This document shows positions 34,986 through 42,822 of a stretch of 64,000 bases of DNA, in pieces (the stretch's first letter is position 1; every line of letters begins with the position of its first letter). The notes beneath the pieces are model-generated. The model was not told the DNA's origin. It saw only the letters and a list, made by a program, of their open reading frames with translations, and ran no database searches. This DNA comes from Pseudomonas sp. QS1027. Its GTDB lineage: Bacteria; Pseudomonadota; Gammaproteobacteria; Pseudomonadales; Pseudomonadaceae. The position numbers and the translations under genes were made by a program. The stretch spans positions 1 through 64,000 of the forward strand of contig NZ_PHSU01000007.1 in NCBI RefSeq assembly GCF_002814235.1, in the 5' to 3' direction.

Positions 34986-36329
34986 ATGGACCCTTCCCCT
35001 AGTAGCTTGACCCTCGCTTCGCTCTTCGCCGACTTCGGCATGATTCTTTTCGCTCTGATCCTGGTATTGCTCAACGGTTTCTTCGTTGCGGCGGAATTCG
35101 CCATGGTCAAGCTGCGCTCGACCCGGGTCGAGGCCATCGCCCACAAGAACGGCTGGCGCGGACAGATCCTGCGCACGGTGCACAGCCAGTTGGACGCCTA
35201 CCTGTCCGCCTGCCAGCTGGGTATCACCTTGGCCTCCCTGGGCCTCGGTTGGGTCGGCGAGCCGGCCTTCGCCCACTTGATGGAGCCGTTGCTGAGCGTC
35301 CTCGGGGTGAACTCCGCCGAAGTGGTCAGGGGCGTGTCGTTCTTTACCGCCTTCTTCATCATTTCCTACCTGCACATCGTGGTCGGGGAGCTGGCGCCCA
35401 AATCCTGGGCGATCCGCAAGCCCGAGTTGCTGTCGCTGTGGACGGCGGTGCCGCTGTACCTGTTCTACTGGGCGATGTACCCGGCCATCTACCTGCTCAA
35501 CGCCAGCGCCAACGCCATCCTGCGGATCGCCGGCCAGGGCGAGCCCGGCCCCCATCACGAGCACCATTACAGCCGTGAAGAACTCAAGCTGATCCTGCAC
35601 TCCAGCCGTGGCCAGGACCCCAGCGACCAGGGCATGCGCGTACTGGCGTCGGCGGTGGAAATGGGCGAACTGGAAGTGGTCGACTGGGCCAACTCCCGTG
35701 AAGACCTGGTGACCCTGGACTGCAACGCGCCGCTCAAGGAAATCCTCGCGCTGTTCCGTCGCCACAAGTTCAGCCGTTATCCGGTGTACGACGCCGAACG
35801 CAACGTGTTCGTCGGCCTGCTGCACATCAAGGACCTGCTGCTGGAACTGGCGGCCCTGGACCATATTCCCGAGTCGTTCAACCTCGCCGAGCTGACCCGG
35901 CCGCTGGAGCGGGTATCGCGGCACATGCCACTGTCGCGCCTGCTGGAGCAGTTCCGCCAGGGCGGCTCGCACTTCGCCCTGGTGGAAGAAGCCGACGGCA
36001 AGGTGATCGGCTACCTGACCATGGAAGACGTGCTCGAAGTGCTGGTCGGCGATATCCAGGACGAACACCGCAAGACCGAGCGCGGCATCCTCGCCTATCA
36101 GCCAGGCAAGTTGCTGGTGCGTGGCGATACGCCGTTGTTCAAGGTCGAGCGCCTGCTGGGCATCGACCTGGACCATATCGAGGCCGAAACCCTCGCCGGG
36201 CTGGTCTATGACAGCCTGAAGCGGGTGCCGGAAGAGGAAGAAGTGCTGGAAGTCGAAGGCCTGCGCATCATCATCAAGAAGATGAAAGGGCCGAAGATCA
36301 TCCTGGCCAAGGTCCTCAAGCTCGACTGA
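34986..36329 (+). CDS. CNNM/CBS-domain membrane protein, CorC/HlyC family
   Basis: A 447-residue membrane protein, often annotated hemolysin-like. It has an N-terminal CNNM domain with four hydrophobic segments (LALILVLLNGFFVAAEFAMVK type start), a CBS pair (about 215-345) and a C-terminal CorC_HlyC domain (about 360-440). Relatives are linked with magnesium or cobalt efflux; true toxin activity is doubtful. It ends six bases from the convergent M23 peptidase gene. Confidence 0.88.
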   Translation: MDPSPSSLTLASLFADFGMILFALILVLLNGFFVAAEFAMVKLRSTRVEAIAHKNGWRGQILRTVHSQLDAYLSACQLGITLASLGLGWVGEPAFAHLMEPLLSVLGVNSAEVVRGVSFFTAFFIISYLHIVVGELAPKSWAIRKPELLSLWTAVPLYLFYWAMYPAIYLLNASANAILRIAGQGEPGPHHEHHYSREELKLILHSSRGQDPSDQGMRVLASAVEMGELEVVDWANSREDLVTLDCNAPLKEILALFRRHKFSRYPVYDAERNVFVGLLHIKDLLLELAALDHIPESFNLAELTRPLERVSRHMPLSRLLEQFRQGGSHFALVEEADGKVIGYLTMEDVLEVLVGDIQDEHRKTERGILAYQPGKLLVRGDTPLFKVERLLGIDLDHIEAETLAGLVYDSLKRVPEEEEVLEVEGLRIIIKKMKGPKIILAKVLKLD

Positions 36330-36335
36330 TAGGGG

Positions 36336-37229
36336 TCATTTCCCTCTCAGGGCAAAATTCGGCAGCATCTCCAGCGGCTGGCTGAACTGATAGGGAATCG
36401 ACACCAGCCCCATCCCGGTATTGCGCTGCACCACGAAGTGCAGGTGCGGCCCGGTGGTGTTGCCGGTGTTGCCCGACAGCGCCAGCGGGCTGCCCACTTC
36501 CACCCGCTGGCCTTCGCGCACGCTCACCGAGCCTTGCTTGAGGTGCAGGTACACGCCCATGGTGCCGTCGTCGTGCAGCACCCGCACGAAGTTGCCCGAA
36601 GGGTTCTTGCCGCCGCCGCTCTGGTCGTTCTCGGTCTTGATCACCACTCCGCCCCGCGCCGCGATGATCGGCGTGCCCACCGGCATGGCGATATCCATCG
36701 CGTAACGGCTCTTGGCGCCGAAGTGGCTGTATTGCCCGTTCGGCCCCTGGGTCAGGCGAAACGGCCCGCCACGCCAGGGAAAGGGGTAACGATAGCCCTG
36801 GGCCTGCCCTGAAGGGTCACCCAGGAAGTATTGGAACTTGGGGACGTAGCGCATCGGCTCGCCGGTCTGGATCGGCGTGAGCAGCGCCAGGCGCTGGTTG
36901 CTGCGGGCCGGCAGGACCTTGCGGATCGACTGCGGCGCGCCGCTGACATTCTTCAGGGCACCGAAACCGAGCTCGATCTCCACCGGGGCATACAGGTCGT
37001 TGCGCACGTAGACCTCATCACCGCCCTTCTGCTTGCGGATATCCAGGCGCACCTGACGCTCCAGGTGCTCGACCATCCGATCACGAAACACGAATACCTG
37101 GGCACCCGGCGCCGGGCGGTCACTGTAGGAGACCACCCCATTGGCATCGGTGTACTTGTAGATGGTCATGGCCACAGCCGAGGTGGCGGCCATCAACAGA
37201 CCACAGGAAAGCAGCAGGCGCAGGAACAT
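36336..37229 (-). CDS. M23-family peptidase with DUF4124 domain
   Basis: A 297-residue exported protein, likely a periplasmic cell-wall endopeptidase or LytM-type activator. It starts at ATG 37229, which gives a signal peptide (cut after AVA, about residue 20). A DUF4124 segment (IYKYTDANGVVSYSDRPAPG) follows, and the C-terminal half is a LytM/M23 domain. The metal-site motifs are only partly typical: YAMDIAMPVG in place of HxGxD (the usual His is absent), with the later GPHLHFVVQ intact. The missing His suggests it may be catalytically weak or inactive. Confidence 0.88.
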   Translation of the reverse strand: MFLRLLLSCGLLMAATSAVAMTIYKYTDANGVVSYSDRPAPGAQVFVFRDRMVEHLERQVRLDIRKQKGGDEVYVRNDLYAPVEIELGFGALKNVSGAPQSIRKVLPARSNQRLALLTPIQTGEPMRYVPKFQYFLGDPSGQAQGYRYPFPWRGGPFRLTQGPNGQYSHFGAKSRYAMDIAMPVGTPIIAARGGVVIKTENDQSGGGKNPSGNFVRVLHDDGTMGVYLHLKQGSVSVREGQRVEVGSPLALSGNTGNTTGPHLHFVVQRNTGMGLVSIPYQFSQPLEMLPNFALRGK

Positions 37230-37294
37230 AAGCGAGAGTCGCCGAATAAAACATGGCGACCAGACTAGCAGGTGGCCAGGGGCATTTGTGTGAA

Positions 37295-37600
37295 TCACGC
37301 CAGCTGGATGGTCCCGGGGCCAAAACACAGGTCGACGTTCAATTGAGCCGGCTCGGACAGGTTCACCAGCGCATCGAGGGAGAACTTGTCGATCTTGCCG
37401 TTCAGCAGGTCATTCAACCTCGGTTGGGTGATCCCCAGGCGCTTGGCTGCGTCCTTCTGGGACAGCTCCCAGGCGTTGACCCGGCTGATCAGCTCCATCA
37501 TCAGCTTGGAGCGCAGACGCATGTTGGCGGCCTCTCTCGGGGTGTCCTCAAGGGCATCCCAAACAGAGGCGAAACGTTCAGTCTTGTTGGGGTCTGTCAT
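37295..37600 (-). CDS. HigA-like XRE antitoxin (HTH_37 type)
   Basis: A 101-residue DNA-binding protein. The helix-turn-helix is SQKDAAKRLGITQPRLNDLL (about residues 47-66), of the short XRE type that pairs with Gp49-like toxins. It overlaps the upstream toxin gene by four bases (ATGA), so the ratio of the two proteins is set by coupling. It should neutralise the toxin and repress the operon. Confidence 0.88.
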   Translation of the reverse strand: MTDPNKTERFASVWDALEDTPREAANMRLRSKLMMELISRVNAWELSQKDAAKRLGITQPRLNDLLNGKIDKFSLDALVNLSEPAQLNVDLCFGPGTIQLA

Positions 37601-37929
37601 GGCGTTGCTCCTATCTCGTACAGTCTGGCCCGCGCCAGTTCAATATCCCGGGTTTCCGTTTTCTGGGTGGTCTTTCTGAAGGCGTGAAGGACATACAGGG
37701 CATCGGCCCGGTTGACCACATAGAACACCCGAAATGCGCCACTCTCTTCGCTCACCCTGATCTCGTAGACACCCTTGCCTACCGTCTTCATGGGCTTCCA
37801 GTCGCAGGGCGCTTCACCCTGCTGCAGAAGATCCAGCTGAAAACCGACGGCTCTTCGCGCATCCAGCGGGAACGCCTTGAGATCCCTGAGTGAGCTCCCT
37901 ACAAACACCACATCCTTGTGCCTTGGCAT
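37597..37929 (-). CDS. HigB/Gp49-like toxin
   Basis: A 110-residue RelE-superfamily toxin of the phage Gp49-like group (COG4679). Signs are VFVGSSLRDLKAFPLDARR near the N-terminus, the KTVGKGVYEIRV strand, FRVFYVV and the ending LHAFRKTTQKT followed by EIELAR-like residues. It is probably a ribosome-dependent mRNA interferase. It is the second HigBA-like module in the window, and unlike the one at 22 kb it sits in core genome between an M23 peptidase and a CheY-like regulator. Confidence 0.88.
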   Translation of the reverse strand: MPRHKDVVFVGSSLRDLKAFPLDARRAVGFQLDLLQQGEAPCDWKPMKTVGKGVYEIRVSEESGAFRVFYVVNRADALYVLHAFRKTTQKTETRDIELARARLYEIGATP

Positions 37930-37937
37930 CGACTTCT

Positions 37938-37952
37938 CCTGTTGCTGACAGG
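37938..37952. promoter_or_regulatory. Short inverted repeat before TA operon
   Basis: CCTGT-N5-ACAGG eight bases before the toxin start, overlapping its ribosome-binding site. It could be an autoregulatory operator or an mRNA hairpin. Confidence 0.3.
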
Positions 37953-38181
37953 AAAAGCCTAATCAATGGACGGGATGTCCGTGGTGCGAGGTTGTTTCAA
38001 AGCTTGGCTGAAGGGCCGTCCGCCCAGCTGTACCACTCAAAATCAGCTTATATCGAAATAGATATAAAACAACTTGAACGGAAGGATTCGGACGAAAGGT
38101 TTTTCGAGTACAGGAGCCGATACAGGAGGAAGGTCAGGCAAACGGCGCGGTGTGCGAGGCCACCACGCCGTCAGGCGGGCA

Positions 38182-39108
38182 TCAAGCCCCGGGAACGAAG
38201 TGCTTGAGAGCGGTGCCGCGGGCGATCAGGCGGGAGATGTAGTCCAGCTTCTGGGCGTCCTGGTCGACAAAGCGGAAGGTCAGTTGCAGCCATTCGCTGT
38301 CCGGCTTCGGCTCATGGGCAACAATCGCATGCAGATAGCCGTTCAAACGGGCGATCTCGGCGTTGTCGCCCTGCTCCAGGTCCAGCACGGCGTTTTCCAG
38401 GACCTGCGGGAGGATCTCGGTACGCCGTACCACCAGCAAGGCTTCCTTGATGCTCAGCGCCTTGATCACGCATTGCTGGGTGCCGCTGGACAGGCGCAAC
38501 TGGCCCTGGCCACGACCGCCCGAGGCCGCTGCTGCACCTGCCGGCGATGCGGCAGTGGCCGGACGCACCGGCGGGCTGTTGAGCAGGCCTTTGGACGGTG
38601 CCGCCGGGGCTTGCGCAGCCGCCGGGCTGACCACTTCGGCGCGGCCGCCGGTCAGGGCACTCAGGGAGTCATTGGCAAAAGCCGAGTTGGCCTTGGTCGG
38701 CGCGCTGTTCATCAAGGTGTCGAGCTTGCCGACCTTGTGCAGCGCCTGCTTGACCTTGGTCAGCAACTGTTCGTTGGTAAACGGCTTGCTCACATAACCG
38801 GAAACACCGGCCTGGATCGCCTGAACCACGTTTTCCTTGTCGCCACGGCTGGTCACCATGACAAACGGCATGCCCTTGAGATTGTCCTGCTGGCGGCACC
38901 AGGTCAGCAACTCCAGACCGGACATTTCCGGCATTTCCCAGTCGCACAACACCAGGTCGAACGCTTCGCGAGCCAGTATCGCCTGGGCCTTGCGCCCGTT
39001 GACAGCGTCTTCGATCCGGATGCCCGGGAAGTAGTTGCGCAGGCATTTCTTCACCAGATCGCGGATGAACGACGCGTCATCCACCACCAACACACTGACT
39101 TTACTCAT
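38182..39108 (-). CDS. CheY-like response regulator with C-terminal extension
   Basis: A 308-residue response regulator. Residues 1-120 form a receiver with the acidic pair VDDAS near the start, phospho-acceptor Asp in LCDWEMPEMSG (about 53) and Lys in SKPFTNEQ. An alanine/proline-rich linker (about 160-200) joins a C-terminal domain of about 100 residues without a clear DNA-binding motif; it may be PilZ-like, but I cannot show this. The gene sits next to phoU in other pseudomonads from memory, without a nearby kinase. A role in motility signalling is a guess. Confidence 0.8.
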   Translation of the reverse strand: MSKVSVLVVDDASFIRDLVKKCLRNYFPGIRIEDAVNGRKAQAILAREAFDLVLCDWEMPEMSGLELLTWCRQQDNLKGMPFVMVTSRGDKENVVQAIQAGVSGYVSKPFTNEQLLTKVKQALHKVGKLDTLMNSAPTKANSAFANDSLSALTGGRAEVVSPAAAQAPAAPSKGLLNSPPVRPATAASPAGAAAASGGRGQGQLRLSSGTQQCVIKALSIKEALLVVRRTEILPQVLENAVLDLEQGDNAEIARLNGYLHAIVAHEPKPDSEWLQLTFRFVDQDAQKLDYISRLIARGTALKHFVPGA

Positions 39109-39225
39109 TGACCATTCCTCTGAAAATCCCGGCTAGCATACTGACTAATGGCTATTTGCCAACAGCGATTGGTCACACCGGGACTTTTCGTTCGCGGGTG
39201 CTCGTAAATTCGTACGCCACAAACA

Positions 39226-39254
39226 AAAACGCCCGGCCTTAGGCCGGGCGTTTC
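39226..39254 (-). terminator. Intrinsic terminator after phoU
   Basis: An 11-bp G+C-rich stem (CGCCCGGCC... GGCCGGGCG) with TTTTTGTTT after it on the minus strand, 13 bases beyond the phoU stop. It ends the pst-phoU transcript. Confidence 0.9.
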
Positions 39255-39266
39255 TCTCAGGCAATC

Positions 39267-40028
39267 TTACTTATCGTCAGCTTCGCCGGGAACATTAGCA
39301 GTTTCGGACAAGGTGCCCTCAACTTCCTGGCGCATGCGCTTGAGGCCCATGTGCCGGACATCAGTGCCGCGCACCAGGTAGATCACCAGTTCGGAGATGT
39401 TACGTGCATGATCGCCGATGCGCTCCAGGGAACGCAGCACCCAGATGATGCTCAACACCCGGCTGATCGAGCGCGGATCTTCCATCATGTAGGTCGCCAG
39501 CTCGCGCAGGGCAGTCTTGTACTCACGGTCGATGATCTTGTCGTATTGCGCCACCGACAACGCCAGTTCGGCGTCGAAGCGGGCAAAGGCGTCCAGTGAG
39601 TCACGGACCATGTTGCGCACCTGGTCGCCAATGTGCCGCACTTCGACATAACCCCGCGGCGCCTCGCCTTCCTCGCACAGCTGGATGGCGCGACGGGCGA
39701 TCTTGGTCGCTTCGTCACCGATGCGCTCCAGGTCAATCACCGACTTGGAGATGCTGATGATCAGGCGCAGGTCGGAGGCCGCCGGCTGGCGACGGGCCAG
39801 AATGCGCAGGCACTCCTCGTCGATGTTGCGTTCCATCTGGTTGATCTGGTCGTCGATTTCGCGCACTTGCTGGGCCAGGCCCGAGTCGGCTTCGATCAAC
39901 GCGGTGACCGCGTCGTTGACCTGCTTCTCGACCAGACCGCCCATGGCCAGGAGGTGGCTGCGTACTTCTTCCAGTTCCGCATTGAACTGTGCGGAAATGT
40001 GATGGGTAAGACCGTCTTTATCAATCAT
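39267..40028 (-). CDS. phoU: Phosphate signalling protein PhoU
   Basis: PhoU links the Pst transporter to PhoR and keeps the Pho regulon off when phosphate is plentiful. The 253-residue all-helical protein has two PhoU repeats with the metal-binding patterns near ERIGDEATKIARRA and ERIGDHARNISELV. Start at ATG 40028 (MIDKDGLTHHISAQF); the frame upstream is repeat sequence. It is the last gene of the pst operon. Confidence 0.96.
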   Translation of the reverse strand: MIDKDGLTHHISAQFNAELEEVRSHLLAMGGLVEKQVNDAVTALIEADSGLAQQVREIDDQINQMERNIDEECLRILARRQPAASDLRLIISISKSVIDLERIGDEATKIARRAIQLCEEGEAPRGYVEVRHIGDQVRNMVRDSLDAFARFDAELALSVAQYDKIIDREYKTALRELATYMMEDPRSISRVLSIIWVLRSLERIGDHARNISELVIYLVRGTDVRHMGLKRMRQEVEGTLSETANVPGEADDK

Positions 40029-40043
40029 TGTGTCGCTCCGCGA

Positions 40044-40136
40044 AAGCTGCAAGCTTCAAGCTGTAAGCTTCAAGCCGAATTATGAATATGCTCAGGCTGC
40101 CCGTGCTTGCCGCTTGTCGCTGACGACTTGCAGCTT
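40044..40136. repeat. Short palindromic repeats between pstB and phoU
   Basis: A run of AAGCTGCAAGCTTCAAGCTG-type units, ending in a complementary stretch CGACTTGCAGCTTCC. This type of repeat differs from the REPINs elsewhere in the window. It could form a hairpin that separates phoU message from pstB message. Confidence 0.7.
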
Positions 40137-40142
40137 CCTCAC

Positions 40143-40976
40143 CTAGCCATAACGACCGGTGATGTAGTCTTCTGTCTGTTTCTTCGCCGGGTTGGTGAAC
40201 AGGGTGTCGGTATCACCGAACTCCACCAGCTTGCCCATGTACATGAAGGCGGTGTAGTCGGAAACCCGCGCCGCCTGCTGCATGTTGTGGGTGACGATCA
40301 CGATAGTGAACTTAGATTTCAACTCATAGATCAGTTCTTCGACCTTGAGGGTCGAGATCGGATCGAGTGCCGAGCACGGTTCGTCGAGCAGCAGCACTTC
40401 CGGTTCGACCGCGATGGTCCGGGCAATCACCAGACGCTGTTGCTGACCGCCGGACAGGCCCAGGGCCGAGTCGTGCAGGCGATCCTTGACCTCTTCCCAC
40501 AGCGCCGCGCCCTTGAGGGCCCATTCCACGGCTTCATCGAGAATACGCTTCTTGTTGATGCCCTGGATACGCAGGCCATAGACCACGTTTTCGTAGATGG
40601 TCTTGGGGAACGGGTTGGGCTTCTGGAACACCATGCCGACCTTGCGGCGCAGCTCGGCGACGTCCTCGCCCTTGCGGTAGATGTTGTTGCCGTAGAGGTT
40701 GATTTCACCCTCTACACGGCAACCGTCCACCAGGTCGTTCATGCGGTTGAAGGTGCGCAGCAACGTCGACTTGCCGCAACCGGATGGGCCGATGAAGGCG
40801 GTCACGCGCTGCTTGGGGATGTTCATGCTGACGTCGAACAGCGCCTGCTTCTCGCCGTAGTACAGGCTCAGTTTCGGGACTTCGATGGCGACGGTTTCGC
40901 TCGCCAGGTCCAGGCTCTGCTTGCTACGGCCCAGGGCGGACATGTTGATGCCGTGGGTTTGGGTTTCATGCTGCAT
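40143..40976 (-). CDS. pstB: Phosphate ABC transporter ATPase PstB
   Basis: ATP-binding subunit of the high-affinity phosphate importer. The 277-residue protein has Walker [10 protein letters not shown] (near residue 68), signature LSGGQQQR and Walker [13 protein letters not shown], followed by the H-loop THNMQQAAR. It lies between pstA and phoU; both gaps contain repeats. Confidence 0.97.
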   Translation of the reverse strand: MQHETQTHGINMSALGRSKQSLDLASETVAIEVPKLSLYYGEKQALFDVSMNIPKQRVTAFIGPSGCGKSTLLRTFNRMNDLVDGCRVEGEINLYGNNIYRKGEDVAELRRKVGMVFQKPNPFPKTIYENVVYGLRIQGINKKRILDEAVEWALKGAALWEEVKDRLHDSALGLSGGQQQRLVIARTIAVEPEVLLLDEPCSALDPISTLKVEELIYELKSKFTIVIVTHNMQQAARVSDYTAFMYMGKLVEFGDTDTLFTNPAKKQTEDYITGRYG

Positions 40977-41052
40977 GGGGTAACTCCCTGCGCTAACAAA
41001 TTCGGTTCAATGAGCCGTCGACACAACGCCTGGGTCAACGGTAACGCCGTTC

Positions 41053-41126
41053 TGTAGGAGCGTGGCTTGCCCGCGAAGGGGGCCTCAAGACCGCCAAAAG
41101 CTTCGCGGGCACGCCACGCTCCCACA
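41053..41126. repeat. REPIN between pstA and pstB
   Basis: Inverted halves TGTAGGAGCGTGGCTTGCCC and CTTCGCGGGCACGCCACGCT separated by about 22 bases. It lies inside an operon, downstream of pstA, where such hairpins are known to protect upstream mRNA or reduce downstream expression. Confidence 0.9.
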
Positions 41127-41136
41127 GGGACGGCAA

Positions 41137-42807
41137 TCAGCTATCCAGCGCCTTGTACTTCTCGCGCAGGTGGTTGCGAATCCATACGGCCGACAGGTTC
41201 AAGGTGGCGATCACCAGCACCAGCAACAACGCCGTGGCGTAGACCAACGGACGAGCGGCCTCGACGTTCGGGCTCTGGAAGCCGACGTCGTAGATATGGA
41301 AGCCCAGGTGCATGATCTTCTGGTCCAGGTGCAGGTACGGGTAGTTGCCGTCCACCGGCAGCGACGGCGCCAGTTTCACCACACCCACCAGCATCAGCGG
41401 GGCCACTTCGCCGGCGGCACGGGCCACGGCGAGGATCATGCCGGTCATCATCGCCGGGCTGGCCATCGGCAGGACGATCTTCCACAAGGTCTCGGCCTTG
41501 GTCGCACCCAGGGCCAGCGAACCCTCACGCACGGTACGCGGGATCCGCGCCAGGCCTTCCTCGGTCGCCACGATCACCACCGGCACGGCCAGCAGCGCCA
41601 GGGTCAGGGACGCCCAGAGCAGGCCCGGGGTGCCGAAGGTCGGTGCCGGCAGCGCTTCTGGGAAGAACAGCCGGTCCAGCGAGCCGCCCAGCACATAGAC
41701 GAAGAAGCCCAGGCCGAACACGCCGTAGACGATCGCCGGAACGCCGGCCAGGTTGTTCACCGCGATGCGGATGATCCGGGTCAGCACGTTCTGCTTGGCG
41801 TATTCACGCAGGTAGACCGCCGCCAGCACGCCGAATGGGGTCACGATCATCGCCATGATCAGGGTCATCATCACGGTGCCGAAGATCGCCGGGAAAATCC
41901 CGCCTTCGGTGTTGGCTTCACGCGGGTCGTCGCTGAGGAACTCCCAGACCTTGCTGAAATAGAAGCCCAGCTTGGTCAGCTTGCCCATGGCGTTCGGCTG
42001 ATAGGCATGGACCACTTTGCCGATGCTGATTTCCAGTTCCTTGCCGTTGGCATCGCGGGCCGTCAGGCTGTCGCGGTTGAACTGGGTGTGCAGATCGCTC
42101 AGGCGTGCTTCGATGTCCTGGTAGCGGGCATTCAGTTCCGCGCGTTCGGTCGCCATGTCGGCTTGCGCGGTGGCGTCGAGACGGCCTTCGAGCTCCAGCT
42201 TGCGGCTGTGCAGACGGATCCGCTCGAGGCCGGCGTTGATCGCGCCGATGTCGCTCTTCTCGAGCGTCTTGATCTGCGCCGCCAAAGCGTTCACGCGCTG
42301 GACACGGGCCTGCAACTCGGGCCAGGCGGCTTCGCCTTCGGCGATCACCTTGCCGCTTTCCTTGACGTTGACCAGGGTGCCGTAGAAGTTGCCCCACTCA
42401 CGCCGCTCGATGGTCATCAGTTCGGCCGGGTAGGTCTGGTCCTGCAACCACTCGCCGACGATCCAGGTGAAGTCGTTGCCGTTCAGGTCGCGGTTACCGA
42501 CCTTGATCAGCTCCCGGGTCATGAACTCGGGGCCTTCATCCGGTACCGGCAGGCCGGCCGTCTTCAGGCGCTCGCGAGGGACCTCTTCCTTCTGTACCAC
42601 CTCGCCGACCACGACCTGATTGGCCTGGCCCGGCACGTTGTACTGGGCATGCACCAGGTCGGCCGGCCAGAAGTGGCCCAGGCCGCGCACAGCGATCACG
42701 GCCAGCAGGCCGATGGTCATGATGACCGCGATGGATACCGCACCACCGCTGATCCAGACGCCGGGGGCGCCGCTCTTGAACCAGCTGTTCAGGGAGTTCT
42801 GTTTCAC
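41137..42807 (-). CDS. pstA: Phosphate ABC transporter permease PstA (long form)
   Basis: Inner-membrane permease subunit. The protein has 556 residues, almost twice the Escherichia coli PstA. One hydrophobic segment lies near the N-terminus, then a hydrophilic, partly coiled insert of about 250 residues (periplasmic by topology), then the conserved permease domain with the EEGLARIPRTVREGSLALGATK coupling loop. Long PstA forms are usual in Pseudomonas. It lies 15 bases after pstC. Confidence 0.93.
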   Translation of the reverse strand: MKQNSLNSWFKSGAPGVWISGGAVSIAVIMTIGLLAVIAVRGLGHFWPADLVHAQYNVPGQANQVVVGEVVQKEEVPRERLKTAGLPVPDEGPEFMTRELIKVGNRDLNGNDFTWIVGEWLQDQTYPAELMTIERREWGNFYGTLVNVKESGKVIAEGEAAWPELQARVQRVNALAAQIKTLEKSDIGAINAGLERIRLHSRKLELEGRLDATAQADMATERAELNARYQDIEARLSDLHTQFNRDSLTARDANGKELEISIGKVVHAYQPNAMGKLTKLGFYFSKVWEFLSDDPREANTEGGIFPAIFGTVMMTLIMAMIVTPFGVLAAVYLREYAKQNVLTRIIRIAVNNLAGVPAIVYGVFGLGFFVYVLGGSLDRLFFPEALPAPTFGTPGLLWASLTLALLAVPVVIVATEEGLARIPRTVREGSLALGATKAETLWKIVLPMASPAMMTGMILAVARAAGEVAPLMLVGVVKLAPSLPVDGNYPYLHLDQKIMHLGFHIYDVGFQSPNVEAARPLVYATALLLVLVIATLNLSAVWIRNHLREKYKALDS

Positions 42808-42822
42808 AGACTTCTACCTTTC

